Source: Desulfarculaceae bacterium (lineage in GTDB: Bacteria; Desulfobacterota; Desulfarculia; Desulfarculales; Desulfarculaceae). Taken from it: a stretch of 64,000 nt of DNA. Position numbers and translations under genes: made by a program. Shown here in pieces: positions 44,424 to 52,762 of this stretch. Position 1 is the first letter of the stretch. Each line of letters begins with the position of its first letter. Location: assembly GCA_021737145.1 (NCBI GenBank), contig JAIPEN010000014.1, forward strand, positions 1 to 64,000. Direction: 5' to 3'. The notes under the pieces were generated by a model, which searched no databases, was not told the origin of the DNA, and saw only the letters and a program-made list of their open reading frames with translations.

Positions 44424-45764
44424 GTGCGCATAGAACCTCATACGGTCAAGGCCTCCCAGACCAAAATACCAACCCTGGGCGCGGCCAAGATACCCAACCC
44501 CGCCACCTCCATGTGCGGCCCGGACAGCAGCGTGTGCACCTTCATGGACGAAAACGACCGGGTGCTGGTGAGCCCCTACCTCAAGGACGTGATCGGTAAA
44601 AAGAGCCCGCCCACCTTCGAACTGGCCGGGCCCCACCCCAACGTCTACTTCGACCCCACCAAGCTCAAGGCGGCCATAGTCACCTGCGGGGGCATGTGTC
44701 CGGGCATCAACTCCCTGGTGCGGTCCATCGTGTTGCAGCTCTACTACATCTACGGGGTGCGCAACATCGTGGGGGTGCGCTTCGGCCTGCAGGGCTTCAG
44801 CCCCCGCTTCGGCCACCAGATGCTGGAGCTGACCCCCGAGCTGGTGCAAAACATCCACGGCCGGGGCGGCTCGTTCCTGGGCATGAGCCGGGGGCCCCAG
44901 CCCATGGAAGAGGTGGTGGACTCCCTGGAGCGCTCCAACATCGGCCTGTTGTTCATGATCGGCGGCGACGGCACCCTCAGGGCGGCCCAGGCCATTCACC
45001 ATGAAATATCCAAGCGCAAGATCAAGCTGGGGGTGGTGGCCATCCCCAAGAGCATAGACAACGACATCTGCTTCGTGGAGCGCACCTTTGGTTTCGAAAC
45101 CGCGGTGGAGGCGGCCACCCGCTCCATCCTGGGGGCGCACAACGAAGCCACCGGCCTGCCCGGCGGCGTGGGCCTGGTAAAACTCATGGGCCGCTTGTCC
45201 GGTTTCGTGGCCGCCCACGCCACCCTGGCCCTCACCGAGGTCAACTTCTGCCTGATCCCCGAGGTGCCTTTCGACCTTGAGGGCGAGCAAGGCCTGTTGG
45301 CCCACATGGAAAAGCGCCTGGCCCACCGGGGCCACGCGGTTATCGTGGTGGCCGAGGGCGCGGGCCAGAACCTCTTTGACGACCAGGACCTGGGCCACGA
45401 CGCCAGCGGCAACCCGGTGCTGGGCGACATCGGCCTGTACCTCAGGGAGCGCATCAAGGGCTACTTCGTCAAGAAGGGCATTGAGATCAACCTCAAGTAC
45501 ATCGATCCCAGCTACACCATCCGCTCGGTGCCGGCCAGCAGCGACGACCGGGTCTTCACCGGCTTCCTGGGGCACCACGCGGTGCACGCGGGCATGAGCG
45601 GCCGCACCGGCATGCTGGTGTCCATCTGGAACAACCACTTCGTGCACGTGCCCATCCCCCTGGCCGTGGACCACCGCCGCAGGGTGGACCCCCAGGGCGA
45701 CCTGTGGCGCGCGGTGCGCGAGGCCACGGGGCAGGAATCGCTGATCAACCAGGCTGACAAGTAA
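44424..45764 (+). CDS. ATP-dependent 6-phosphofructokinase, plant/spirochaete-type long form
   Basis: This 446-residue enzyme of the long PFK clade has VTCGGMCPGINSLVR for nucleotide binding, the GGDGTL motif, and PKSIDND for fructose-6-phosphate and catalysis. Glycine after GGD predicts ATP rather than PPi as donor, while the lysine of PKSIDND is shared with PPi enzymes. This mixed pair is typical of the plant-type ATP-PFK group. The GTG start at 44424 has AAGGCGG upstream. The roughly 75-residue N-terminal extension is normal for this clade. Confidence 0.88.
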   Translation: MRIEPHTVKASQTKIPTLGAAKIPNPATSMCGPDSSVCTFMDENDRVLVSPYLKDVIGKKSPPTFELAGPHPNVYFDPTKLKAAIVTCGGMCPGINSLVRSIVLQLYYIYGVRNIVGVRFGLQGFSPRFGHQMLELTPELVQNIHGRGGSFLGMSRGPQPMEEVVDSLERSNIGLLFMIGGDGTLRAAQAIHHEISKRKIKLGVVAIPKSIDNDICFVERTFGFETAVEAATRSILGAHNEATGLPGGVGLVKLMGRLSGFVAAHATLALTEVNFCLIPEVPFDLEGEQGLLAHMEKRLAHRGHAVIVVAEGAGQNLFDDQDLGHDASGNPVLGDIGLYLRERIKGYFVKKGIEINLKYIDPSYTIRSVPASSDDRVFTGFLGHHAVHAGMSGRTGMLVSIWNNHFVHVPIPLAVDHRRRVDPQGDLWRAVREATGQESLINQADK

Positions 45765-45780
45765 AGGGAAAGGCCTTGGC

Positions 45781-46683
45781 CTAGAAGTTCTCCGGGCCCT
45801 CGGGGGGCGGTTCGCCCTCGTGGCGGGCGGGGGGCAGGTCTTTCTTGTAGACCAGGGTGCGGTAGGGGAAGGGTATCTCCACCCCCTCGGCGTCGAAGCG
45901 CTTCTTGACCATCTCCAAAATCCACCAGCGGGCCGACCAGGACTCGGAGATGTCCGCGGTCCACATTACGAGGCGCAGGCCGATGGAGAAGTCGCCGTGG
46001 GAGATGACCCGGACCGCCGCCTCTTCCGGAGCCAGGCTGTCGGCCAGGCGGTGGGGGCAGCGCTCGGCCTCCTCCAAAATCAGCCGCCGGGCCAGATCGA
46101 TGTCCGTGTCGTAGCTCACCCCGAACTCCACCCGCAACAGAATCTTGGGATCGATGATGGTGTAGTTGGTCAGGGCCAGGTTGTCGATCTTCTCGTTGGG
46201 CAGGATCAGGCGTTTGTTTTCCCAGGTGCGCACGATGGTGTGCCTGAGGGTGATGTCCTCCACCGTGCCGTACTCGCCCTCGATGGTCACCTTGTCCCCG
46301 ATGCGGAACGGCCGGTAGATGGCCAGGGAGAAGCCGGAGATCAGATTGGCCAGGGAGGACTTGGCCGCGAAGCCCACCACGATGGCGGTGATGCCCGCGC
46401 CGGCCACCAGGGTGCCCAGCAGGCCCCGGAGCTGGGGCACCAGGGCCGCGAAGAACACCACCGCGGCCAGGTAGATGATCACCGACTTCAGGCGCAGGGT
46501 GAAGGCCACGACCGTCTGGTCCACCCGGCGCCCCAGGTGGCCCATGACCCAGTTGGAGCGCTTGAGTATCTGGGTCAGCAGGCGGGAGGTGACAAAAGCG
46601 CACAGGAACAGGAACACGGCCAGGGCCAGCATGCCCAGGGGGTTTGCCGGGTCCAGCAGATGCTTGGGCTCGAACCAGAACAT
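45781..46683 (-). CDS. MscS-family small-conductance mechanosensitive channel
   Basis: This 300-residue protein has three N-terminal membrane helices (about 15-115). The pore helix GLLGTLVAGAGITAIVVGFA leads into the family signature SLANLISGFSLAIYRPFRIGD. The cytoplasmic beta and alpha/beta domains follow (about 120-280), with LPNEKIDNLALTNYT. It should release osmolytes on hypo-osmotic shock. Last gene of the apparent proC-purH-mscS minus-strand set. Confidence 0.93.
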   Translation of the reverse strand: MFWFEPKHLLDPANPLGMLALAVFLFLCAFVTSRLLTQILKRSNWVMGHLGRRVDQTVVAFTLRLKSVIIYLAAVVFFAALVPQLRGLLGTLVAGAGITAIVVGFAAKSSLANLISGFSLAIYRPFRIGDKVTIEGEYGTVEDITLRHTIVRTWENKRLILPNEKIDNLALTNYTIIDPKILLRVEFGVSYDTDIDLARRLILEEAERCPHRLADSLAPEEAAVRVISHGDFSIGLRLVMWTADISESWSARWWILEMVKKRFDAEGVEIPFPYRTLVYKKDLPPARHEGEPPPEGPENF

Positions 46684-46710
46684 ATGCGCCCCTCGCCTTT
46701 TCTTAAACTC

Positions 46711-48000
46711 TTAGTGCTTGAAGGCCCGCTGGCCGGTGAAGACCATGGCCACCGGCGGGTCGGCCTGGTTGCAGGCCTCGATGGACTCCCAGTCCCTGAG
46801 GCTGCCGCCGGGATGGGCGATGCAGCTCACTCCCTCGGCCAAACCCACGTCCACCCCGTCCCGGAAGGGGAAGAAGGCGTCGGAGATCATGATGGAGCCG
46901 GGTAGCCCGCCCTTGTCCAGCTGGGTCTGCTCGTCGAGGGCCTTGATCTTGGCCGGCTCCTCGCGCCCCTCGGCCACGGCCAGGGCCAGCTCATCGTACT
47001 TGAGGCCGTGCTCCAGCCAGCAGAGCTTGTTGGCGTACTTGGTGTAGGCCTTTGAAGCCGCGATGCGGGCCACGCCCACCCGGTCCTGCTCGCCGGTGCC
47101 GATGCCCACGGTGCAGCCGTCCTTCACATAGATGACGCTGTTGCTGGTCACCCCCTGCTCCACGGCCCAGCCGAAGACCACGTCCTCCAGCTCGGCCGGG
47201 GTGGGCTGGCGCAGGGGCTCGACCATCTCGCCCTTGTGCTCGCACTTGGCGGGCAACAGGTCGGCCGCCCCCTTGACGGGGTTGAAGGAGCTGGTCTGCA
47301 GGACCATGCCGCCGTCGATGAGGCACTTGATGTCCAAAAAGCGGCGGTCCCGCCACTGATCCAGCTCGGCGATGCGGGGCATGCCCAGGATGCGCAGGTT
47401 CTTGGCCTTTTTCAGGATGTCCAGGGCGCCTTCCTCGTAGTCCGGCGCGGCCACCACCTCCAGGTAGAGCTCGCCCATCATCTCGGCCGTGGTCTTGTCC
47501 ACCGGACGGTTGAGCACCGCCGCCCCGCCAAAGGCCGCGATGAGGTCGGCCAAAAAGGCTTTCTCATAGGCCTCGGAGATGGAGTCCGCCACCGCCGCGC
47601 CCGAGGGGTTGTTGTGCTTCATGATGGCGCAGGCCGGCTTGTGGGTCAGGTAGCGCAGGATGTGCAGGGCCCCGTCCACATCGGTGAGGTTGGTCTTGCC
47701 CGGGTGCTTGCCCGCCTGGAGCATCTGGGCCTCGTCAATGGCGCTGACCAGGCCCTGTCCCGGGCCGATGAGCTCCACCTCGCCCACGCTTGGCTGGCCG
47801 GAGACCAGCTGGTAGAGCGCGGCCTCCTGGCCCGGGTTCTCGCCGTACCTGAGGCCCTTTTCGATGAGCTCGCCCTTGTCGTCGGCCAGCTTCCAGGCGC
47901 GCTTGGCATAGACCAGCTCCGTGCCGCCCAGGTTCAGCTTGACCTCGGACGGAAAATGATCGGCCATCACCGTGCGGTATTGAGCCTTGATGTCTGCCAC
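46711..48000 (-). CDS. purH: AICAR formyltransferase, PurH lacking the IMP cyclohydrolase domain
   Basis: The product has 429 residues; bifunctional PurH has about 520-530. The N-terminal MGS-fold cyclohydrolase domain (about 190 residues) is absent. The AICAR transformylase part is complete: LRYGENPGQEAA, CAIMKHNNPSGAA with the catalytic Lys-His pair, ISDAFFPFRDGVD and HPGGSLRD. It therefore formylates AICAR to FAICAR, and ring closure must be done by a separate enzyme elsewhere. ATG 48000; 45 nt after proC. Confidence 0.92.
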   Translation of the reverse strand: MADIKAQYRTVMADHFPSEVKLNLGGTELVYAKRAWKLADDKGELIEKGLRYGENPGQEAALYQLVSGQPSVGEVELIGPGQGLVSAIDEAQMLQAGKHPGKTNLTDVDGALHILRYLTHKPACAIMKHNNPSGAAVADSISEAYEKAFLADLIAAFGGAAVLNRPVDKTTAEMMGELYLEVVAAPDYEEGALDILKKAKNLRILGMPRIAELDQWRDRRFLDIKCLIDGGMVLQTSSFNPVKGAADLLPAKCEHKGEMVEPLRQPTPAELEDVVFGWAVEQGVTSNSVIYVKDGCTVGIGTGEQDRVGVARIAASKAYTKYANKLCWLEHGLKYDELALAVAEGREEPAKIKALDEQTQLDKGGLPGSIMISDAFFPFRDGVDVGLAEGVSCIAHPGGSLRDWESIEACNQADPPVAMVFTGQRAFKH

Positions 48001-48045
48001 TGACTATCTCCTTCCGGCTCAGCGAGCCGGCGCGTGCTTAAAGGT

Positions 48046-48858
48046 CTATTTCTTGCCCAGGGACTTGCCCCGCCCGGTGGCCGCCTCCACCGCGTTGTAC
48101 AGCGCGGCCCTGAGGCCTCCGCGCTCCAGCTCGGCCAGGCCGGCTATGGTGGTGCCGCCGGGGCTGGTCACCATGTCCTTGAGCTCGCCGGGGTGCTGGC
48201 CGCTCTCGATGAGCAGGCGGGCCGCCCCGGCCACGGTGTGAGCGGCCAGGGCCAGCGAGGTGGCCCGGTCCAATCCCTGGTTCACTCCCGCGTCGGACAG
48301 GGCCTCGATGATTATGAACACGTAGGCCGGCCCGGAGCCGGACACGGCGGTCACCGCGTCCATGAGCTTTTCTTCCACCACCACCACCGGGCCCACCGCG
48401 CCGAAGATCAGGCGGGCGGTCTCCAGGTGCTCCCCGGCCAGGCCGGGGCCGCCGCAAATGGCGGTGATGCCGTGGCCGATCAGGGCCGGGGTGTTAGGCA
48501 TGGCCCGCACCAGGGGCTGGTCCGCGGGCAGGGCCTCGGCCACGCTGGCCCGCTGGACCCCGGCGGCCAGGGTGATGACCAAAGTGTCGGGGGTCAGGCA
48601 GCCGGCCGCGGCCTGGGCCACTCCGGCCATGTCGGCCGGCTTGACCGCCAGGATGAGCACCTCCAGGCCGCCCAGGCCGGAGCAGGCGTCCACCACGCTC
48701 ACCCCCAGGTCGGTGCGGAGCTGGCCGGCCCGCTCTTCCAGCTTTTCGGCCACCACCACCTGATCGGCTCCGCAGAGCCCGGAGCCCAGCATGCCCTTTA
48801 ACAGGGCCGAGCCCATGTTGCCGCCCCCCACCAGGCCTATGCGTCCCTTTAATGCCAT
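48046..48858 (-). CDS. proC: Pyrroline-5-carboxylate reductase
   Basis: This 270-residue enzyme catalyses the last step of proline synthesis. It has the NAD(P) loop GLVGGGNMGSALL, AVKPADM, RAMPNTPALIG and the signature DMVTSPGGTTIAGL near the C-terminus. Full length. A 7-bp hairpin (CCCGGCG/CGCCGGG) precedes its Shine-Dalgarno in the 77-nt gap after the sigma54 activator gene. Confidence 0.96.
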   Translation of the reverse strand: MALKGRIGLVGGGNMGSALLKGMLGSGLCGADQVVVAEKLEERAGQLRTDLGVSVVDACSGLGGLEVLILAVKPADMAGVAQAAAGCLTPDTLVITLAAGVQRASVAEALPADQPLVRAMPNTPALIGHGITAICGGPGLAGEHLETARLIFGAVGPVVVVEEKLMDAVTAVSGSGPAYVFIIIEALSDAGVNQGLDRATSLALAAHTVAGAARLLIESGQHPGELKDMVTSPGGTTIAGLAELERGGLRAALYNAVEAATGRGKSLGKK

Positions 48859-48935
48859 GATGCCATTCTCCTCCCCGGCGTTCGGCGCCGGGCTTGTCCC
48901 CTACTATAGCCGTTGGCGGCCCCGGGCTCCAGGGG

Positions 48936-50342
48936 TCAGGCGCAAGATGGCCGCCCGATCCGGTAGCGGCGGCCTCCCCGCTTGCCGTTGGCCTGGGCCA
49001 GGCCGGCCTTGGCCAGGGCGGCCAAGACGTTCTTGGCCGTGGAGTCGGAGCAGTCCAGCTCGGCGCGCAAATCCTGGTTGGCCATTTCCCGGTCTTGCCA
49101 ACGGGCCAGCACCCCGGCCAGGGGGGCCTTGCGCGCCCGGGCGATGCCCTCCACCGGGCCCAAATCGGCCAGCCAGCGGGCCTCGTCGCCCTGGCCGCCG
49201 CACAGGTGGGGCGGGAGCTGGGCCGGGGTTATCTCCTCCCCCCGGCACAGCACCACCAAACGCTGCACCAAATGGTTGAGCTCGCGCAGGTTGCCCGGCC
49301 AGGCATGGGCCTTCATCAGCTCGCGGGTCTCGGGGGACATGCTCACCCGCCGCCTGGCCAGGCCGCAGGCCTGCTCCAAAAAATAGTCCATCAGCAGGTC
49401 CAGGTCTTCCTTGCGCTCCCTGAGGGGCGGCAGGTCCAAGGGCACCACCTGGATGCGGTAGAGCAGCGCCTGGTTGAACCCGCCCTTGGCGGCCGCGCCA
49501 ACCAGGTCGCGGTGGGTGGCCGCCACCAGACGGAAGTCCACCGGCACCTCGCCGCTGCCGCCCACCGGAGTCACCGCCCGGTTCTCCAACACCCTGAGCA
49601 GGCGCACCTGCACCTCGGGCGGGGCCTCGCCGATCTCGTCCAAGAACAGGGTGCCCCCGGCCGCCTGGCGCACATAGCCCTGGCGGGCCTGCTCCGCGCC
49701 GGTGAAGGCCCCCTTTTCATGACCGAACAACTCGCTCTCCAGCAGGTTGGGCGGCAGGGCCGCGCAGTTGACCACCACCAGGGGCCCTTCCCGCCGGGGG
49801 CTGAGCCGGTGCAGGCGGCGGGCCATCAGCTCCTTGCCCGTGCCGCTCTCCCCGGTGATCAGCACCGGGAAGTCCGTGCCAGCCACCAGGCTCAAGTCTT
49901 CGACAACCTTTGCAAAGGCGGGCGACGACCCCAGCAGGGTCTCGCCGGGCTCCAGGGCGGCCGGGGCCGGGGCGCTTATCCCCTCCCCGGCCAGGGCGGC
50001 CAGACGCTCCAGGTTCATCAGCCCGGGCAGGGCCGCCTCCATGCGGGCTGCCACGGTCCGCTCCAGGTCCGGGGAGGCCATGAGCCGCTTGTGCACCTCG
50101 CGGCGCACCGCTGTCTCGGCCTCGCCCAGGGCCAGGCGTCTGCCCGCCAGGGAGAGCACCACCTCCACCACCGCCGAGGCCAGGTCCTTCACGGCCTGGC
50201 GCTGCCGGTGGTCCAGGCCCTCCACGGGCGGCAGGGGCCGCACCCGCTGCCCCACCCGGGGACGGGCCAAGACGCCGCTTCCATTCAGATGGGCGGCCAG
50301 CTCCCCGGCGGCGGCCAGGGCGACTCTCTGGGCTGGTTGCAA
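48936..50342 (-). CDS. Sigma54-dependent activator with unclassified sensor and winged-helix end
   Basis: About 468 residues. The central AAA+ domain (about 135-370) is intact, with GESGTGKE Walker A, GAFTGA for sigma54 contact, [11 protein letters not shown]alker B, and the arginine-finger region. The N-terminal about 125 residues are helical and do not look like a receiver (no phospho-Asp pattern), GAF or PAS domain. The C-terminus lacks a clear Fis-type helix-turn-helix; instead [25 protein letters not shown] looks like a winged helix. TTG 50342 (AAGGGGGGAG just upstream) is preferred; TTG 50363 is possible. Targets unknown. Confidence 0.85.
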   Translation of the reverse strand: MQPAQRVALAAAGELAAHLNGSGVLARPRVGQRVRPLPPVEGLDHRQRQAVKDLASAVVEVVLSLAGRRLALGEAETAVRREVHKRLMASPDLERTVAARMEAALPGLMNLERLAALAGEGISAPAPAALEPGETLLGSSPAFAKVVEDLSLVAGTDFPVLITGESGTGKELMARRLHRLSPRREGPLVVVNCAALPPNLLESELFGHEKGAFTGAEQARQGYVRQAAGGTLFLDEIGEAPPEVQVRLLRVLENRAVTPVGGSGEVPVDFRLVAATHRDLVGAAAKGGFNQALLYRIQVVPLDLPPLRERKEDLDLLMDYFLEQACGLARRRVSMSPETRELMKAHAWPGNLRELNHLVQRLVVLCRGEEITPAQLPPHLCGGQGDEARWLADLGPVEGIARARKAPLAGVLARWQDREMANQDLRAELDCSDSTAKNVLAALAKAGLAQANGKRGGRRYRIGRPSCA

Positions 50343-50415
50343 GGGCTCCCCCCTTCCAGGCAAAGTTGTTCTTTAATACCCCAGGCTCGGCCCCCCTGGC
50401 AAGCCGCCGCCGCCC

Positions 50416-50444
50416 TTGCCAGTATGGGGGCCCGATGCTATAAA
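50416..50444 (+). promoter_or_regulatory. Sigma70 promoter for the M24 peptidase
   Basis: Plus-strand TTGCCA (50416-50421), 17-nt spacer, TATAAA (50439-50444), 45 nt before the ATG at 50490. Confidence 0.6.
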
Positions 50445-50489
50445 ATCTTATTCAGGCTGTATAAATCGCCAACCGGCTCGGAGCGAAAC

Positions 50490-51590
50490 ATGATCAAAAC
50501 CCGCCTGGCCAAGCTGCGCGCCTTCTTGGCTGCCCAGGACCTGGACGCCCTGCTGGTCACCCTGCCGGCCAACCGCCGCTATCTCAGCGGTTTCGCGGCC
50601 GAGGACGGCCAATGGGGCGAAAGCTCCGGCTCCCTGCTCATCAGCCAAAACGCGGCCCTGCTGCTCACCGACTTCCGCTACGAGCTCACCGCCCGGGCCC
50701 AGGCGCCCTATTTCGAGACCCTGACCTACCAGCAGGGCCTGCCCTTGCTCCTGGGCATGGTGCTGCCCGAGCTGGGGGTCAAGACCCTGGCCTACGAGTC
50801 CGAGGGCATGCTCGACATCTGGCGGCGGCGCATCGAGGCCAAGCTGGACGGGGTGGACCTGGTGCCCACCGAGGGACTGGTCGCCCAATGGCGGGTGGTC
50901 AAAAACACCGCTGAAATAGAGGCCTTGGCCGCCAGCCTGGCCCTGATGGAAAAGGTGCTGGACCAGGTGTTGGCCTCGGACATCGTGGGCAAAAAGGAGC
51001 GCGAGCTGGCCCTGGCCATCGCCCGGGCGGTGGAGGACGCCGGAGCCCAGGACGTGGCCTTTCCGCCCCTGGTGGCCTCCGGGCCCAACGGGGCCGAGCC
51101 CCACGCCGAGAGCGGCGAGCGGGTCATAGAGCGCGGCGACCCGGTGGTGTTCGACGTGGGCGCGCGACTCAACGGCTATTGCTCGGACATCTCGCGCACC
51201 GTGGTGGCCGGCGGCCTGGAGGCGGCGGACGAGCGCTTCAAGGAGATATACGCCGTCACCCTGAAGGCCAAGCAAAAGGCCACGGCCGAGATCATGCCCG
51301 GCATCACCGGCAACGAGGCGGACCAGATCGCCCGCCAGGTCATCGACCAGGCCGGCTTCGGCTCCCGCTTCGGCCATTCCCTGGGCCACGGGGTGGGCCT
51401 GGCCACCCACGAGGAACCCCGGGTGGGCCCCCGGGCCGACGACGTGCTGAGCCCGGGCATGGTCTTCACCATCGAGCCGGGCATCTATCTTCCCGAATAC
51501 GGCGGAGTGCGCCTGGAGGACATGGTGCTGCTCACCGATGGCGGCTGCCGCCGCCTGGGGAGCCTGGACCGCTTTTATGAGCTCGCCTAA
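50490..51590 (+). CDS. M24 family aminopeptidase (Xaa-Pro peptidase type)
   Basis: This 366-residue cytosolic metallopeptidase has a creatinase-like N-domain (about 1-125) and a pita-bread C-domain. Metal ligands are visible: VVFDVGARLNGYCSDISRT (two Asp), GHSLGHGVGLATHE (His), FTIEPGIY (Glu) and GGVRLEDMV (Glu). Probably cleaves X-Pro dipeptides or N-terminal X-Pro. ATG 50490 with GGAG upstream; a very long in-frame extension to 48894 is a shadow of the opposite-strand sigma54 activator. The stop ends 1 nt before the MITE-like element. Confidence 0.92.
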   Translation: MIKTRLAKLRAFLAAQDLDALLVTLPANRRYLSGFAAEDGQWGESSGSLLISQNAALLLTDFRYELTARAQAPYFETLTYQQGLPLLLGMVLPELGVKTLAYESEGMLDIWRRRIEAKLDGVDLVPTEGLVAQWRVVKNTAEIEALAASLALMEKVLDQVLASDIVGKKERELALAIARAVEDAGAQDVAFPPLVASGPNGAEPHAESGERVIERGDPVVFDVGARLNGYCSDISRTVVAGGLEAADERFKEIYAVTLKAKQKATAEIMPGITGNEADQIARQVIDQAGFGSRFGHSLGHGVGLATHEEPRVGPRADDVLSPGMVFTIEPGIYLPEYGGVRLEDMVLLTDGGCRRLGSLDRFYELA

Positions 51591-51591
51591 G

Positions 51592-51849
51592 AGCCCGCAT
51601 ATTTCATTAGGGTTGGGTGGCAATTAGCGACGGATCGGTACTCATTGGCCGTTATGAAAAAAGTACCCACGTTATTCAGGTGCAGTTTGTTATCACCACC
51701 GGCACAGCCAGCCGCAGGCAGACAAGGCGGCCGGCAAGTGAGGGCCGCAGGCGTAGCCATAGCTACGTCGAGGCCCGAGCGTAGCCGGGAACGCCGTATG
51801 CCGGTGGCTGGCGCAGCCGGACGCGCGGCCCTAATGAAATATGCGGGCT
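51592..51849. mobile_element. MITE-like element with perfect 21-bp terminal inverted repeats
   Basis: A 258-bp non-coding segment whose ends (51592-51612 and 51829-51849) are exact 21-bp inverted repeats beginning AGCCCGCATATTTCATTA. The interior holds smaller palindromes, for example CGTAGC/GCTACG near 51752-51767 and GGCTGGC-type arms near 51705 and 51805. It encodes no protein. A diverged relative is at 10147-10413. No transposase is in the window. It starts immediately after the M24 peptidase stop and ends inside the apparent start of xerD. Confidence 0.75.
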
Positions 51850-52755
51850 AACCCCCCGGCCCCGGCCCTGCACCAGGCGGTGGACCGCTATCTGGAGCAC
51901 CTGGCCGCCGAGCGGGGCATGAGCCCCAACACGGTGCAGGCCTATGCCGAGGATCTGCACGAGATCACCGGCTATCTCCTGGAGCAGGAGATCACGGCCT
52001 GGGACCAGGTGGAGCCCTTGCACCTGGTGGGCTACCTGGCCAAGGCGTCCAAAAAGGGCCTGGCCCCCCGCACCCGGGCCCGGCGGCTTTCGGCCGCGCG
52101 CGGACTGGCCGCCTATCTCATGGCCCGGGGCGAGATAAAGGCCGACCCCCTGGCCGGGCTGAGCGGGCCCCGCCTGCCCGGCGGCCTGCCCTACTTCCTC
52201 TCCCGCGAGGAGGTGGAGGGACTGCTGGCCGCGCCGGACCCCAAGACCGACCTGGGGGCGCGCGACCGGGCCATGCTGGAGCTGATGTACGCGGCGGGCC
52301 TCAGGGTCAGCGAGGTGCTGGGCCTGGGGGTGGGCGACGTGCAGTTCCAGATCGGCTGCCTGCTGATCAGGGGCAAGGGCGACAAAGAGCGCCTGGTGCC
52401 GGTGCACGAAACCGCGCTCAAGGTGCTCACCGAATATCTGGAGGGCGCCCGCAACCGCCTGCTCAAGGGGCAGCGGCACGAAGAGGTGTTCCTCAACAAC
52501 CGGGGCGGCCCCCTGAGCCGCATGGGAGTGTGGAAGATCGCCAACAAGTACTTCAAGCAGGCGGGCATCACCGGGCCGGTGACCCCCCACACCCTCAGGC
52601 ACACCTTTGCCACCCATCTGCTGGAGGGCGGGGCCGACCTGCGCTCGGTGCAGCTCATGCTGGGTCATGCCGACATCGGCACCACCCAGGTCTACACCCA
52701 CGTAACCACCCAGCGGCTGGTCAAGGTGCACCACCGCTACCACCCCCGGGGCTGA
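51841..52755 (+). CDS. xerD: XerD-like tyrosine recombinase
   Basis: This 304-residue recombinase has an N-terminal SAM-like core-binding domain (about 8-95, RGMSPNTVQAYAEDL). The catalytic domain has all expected residues: R155, K179, H250 and R253 (TPHTLRHTF), H276 (LGHADI) and nucleophile Y285. Length and motifs fit XerC/XerD, which resolve chromosome dimers at dif. The ATG at 51841 lies inside the right terminal repeat of the MITE-like element and no Shine-Dalgarno is evident, so start and expression may depend on it. The DHH-CCA gene follows 7 nt later. Confidence 0.9.
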   Translation: MRANPPAPALHQAVDRYLEHLAAERGMSPNTVQAYAEDLHEITGYLLEQEITAWDQVEPLHLVGYLAKASKKGLAPRTRARRLSAARGLAAYLMARGEIKADPLAGLSGPRLPGGLPYFLSREEVEGLLAAPDPKTDLGARDRAMLELMYAAGLRVSEVLGLGVGDVQFQIGCLLIRGKGDKERLVPVHETALKVLTEYLEGARNRLLKGQRHEEVFLNNRGGPLSRMGVWKIANKYFKQAGITGPVTPHTLRHTFATHLLEGGADLRSVQLMLGHADIGTTQVYTHVTTQRLVKVHHRYHPRG

Positions 52756-52762
52756 TTTTTTC

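Noticed and set aside
48894..50489. Long in-frame N-terminal extension of the M24 peptidase
   Set aside because: It lies opposite the sigma54 activator; the peptidase family starts at ATG 50490 with its own Shine-Dalgarno and promoter.
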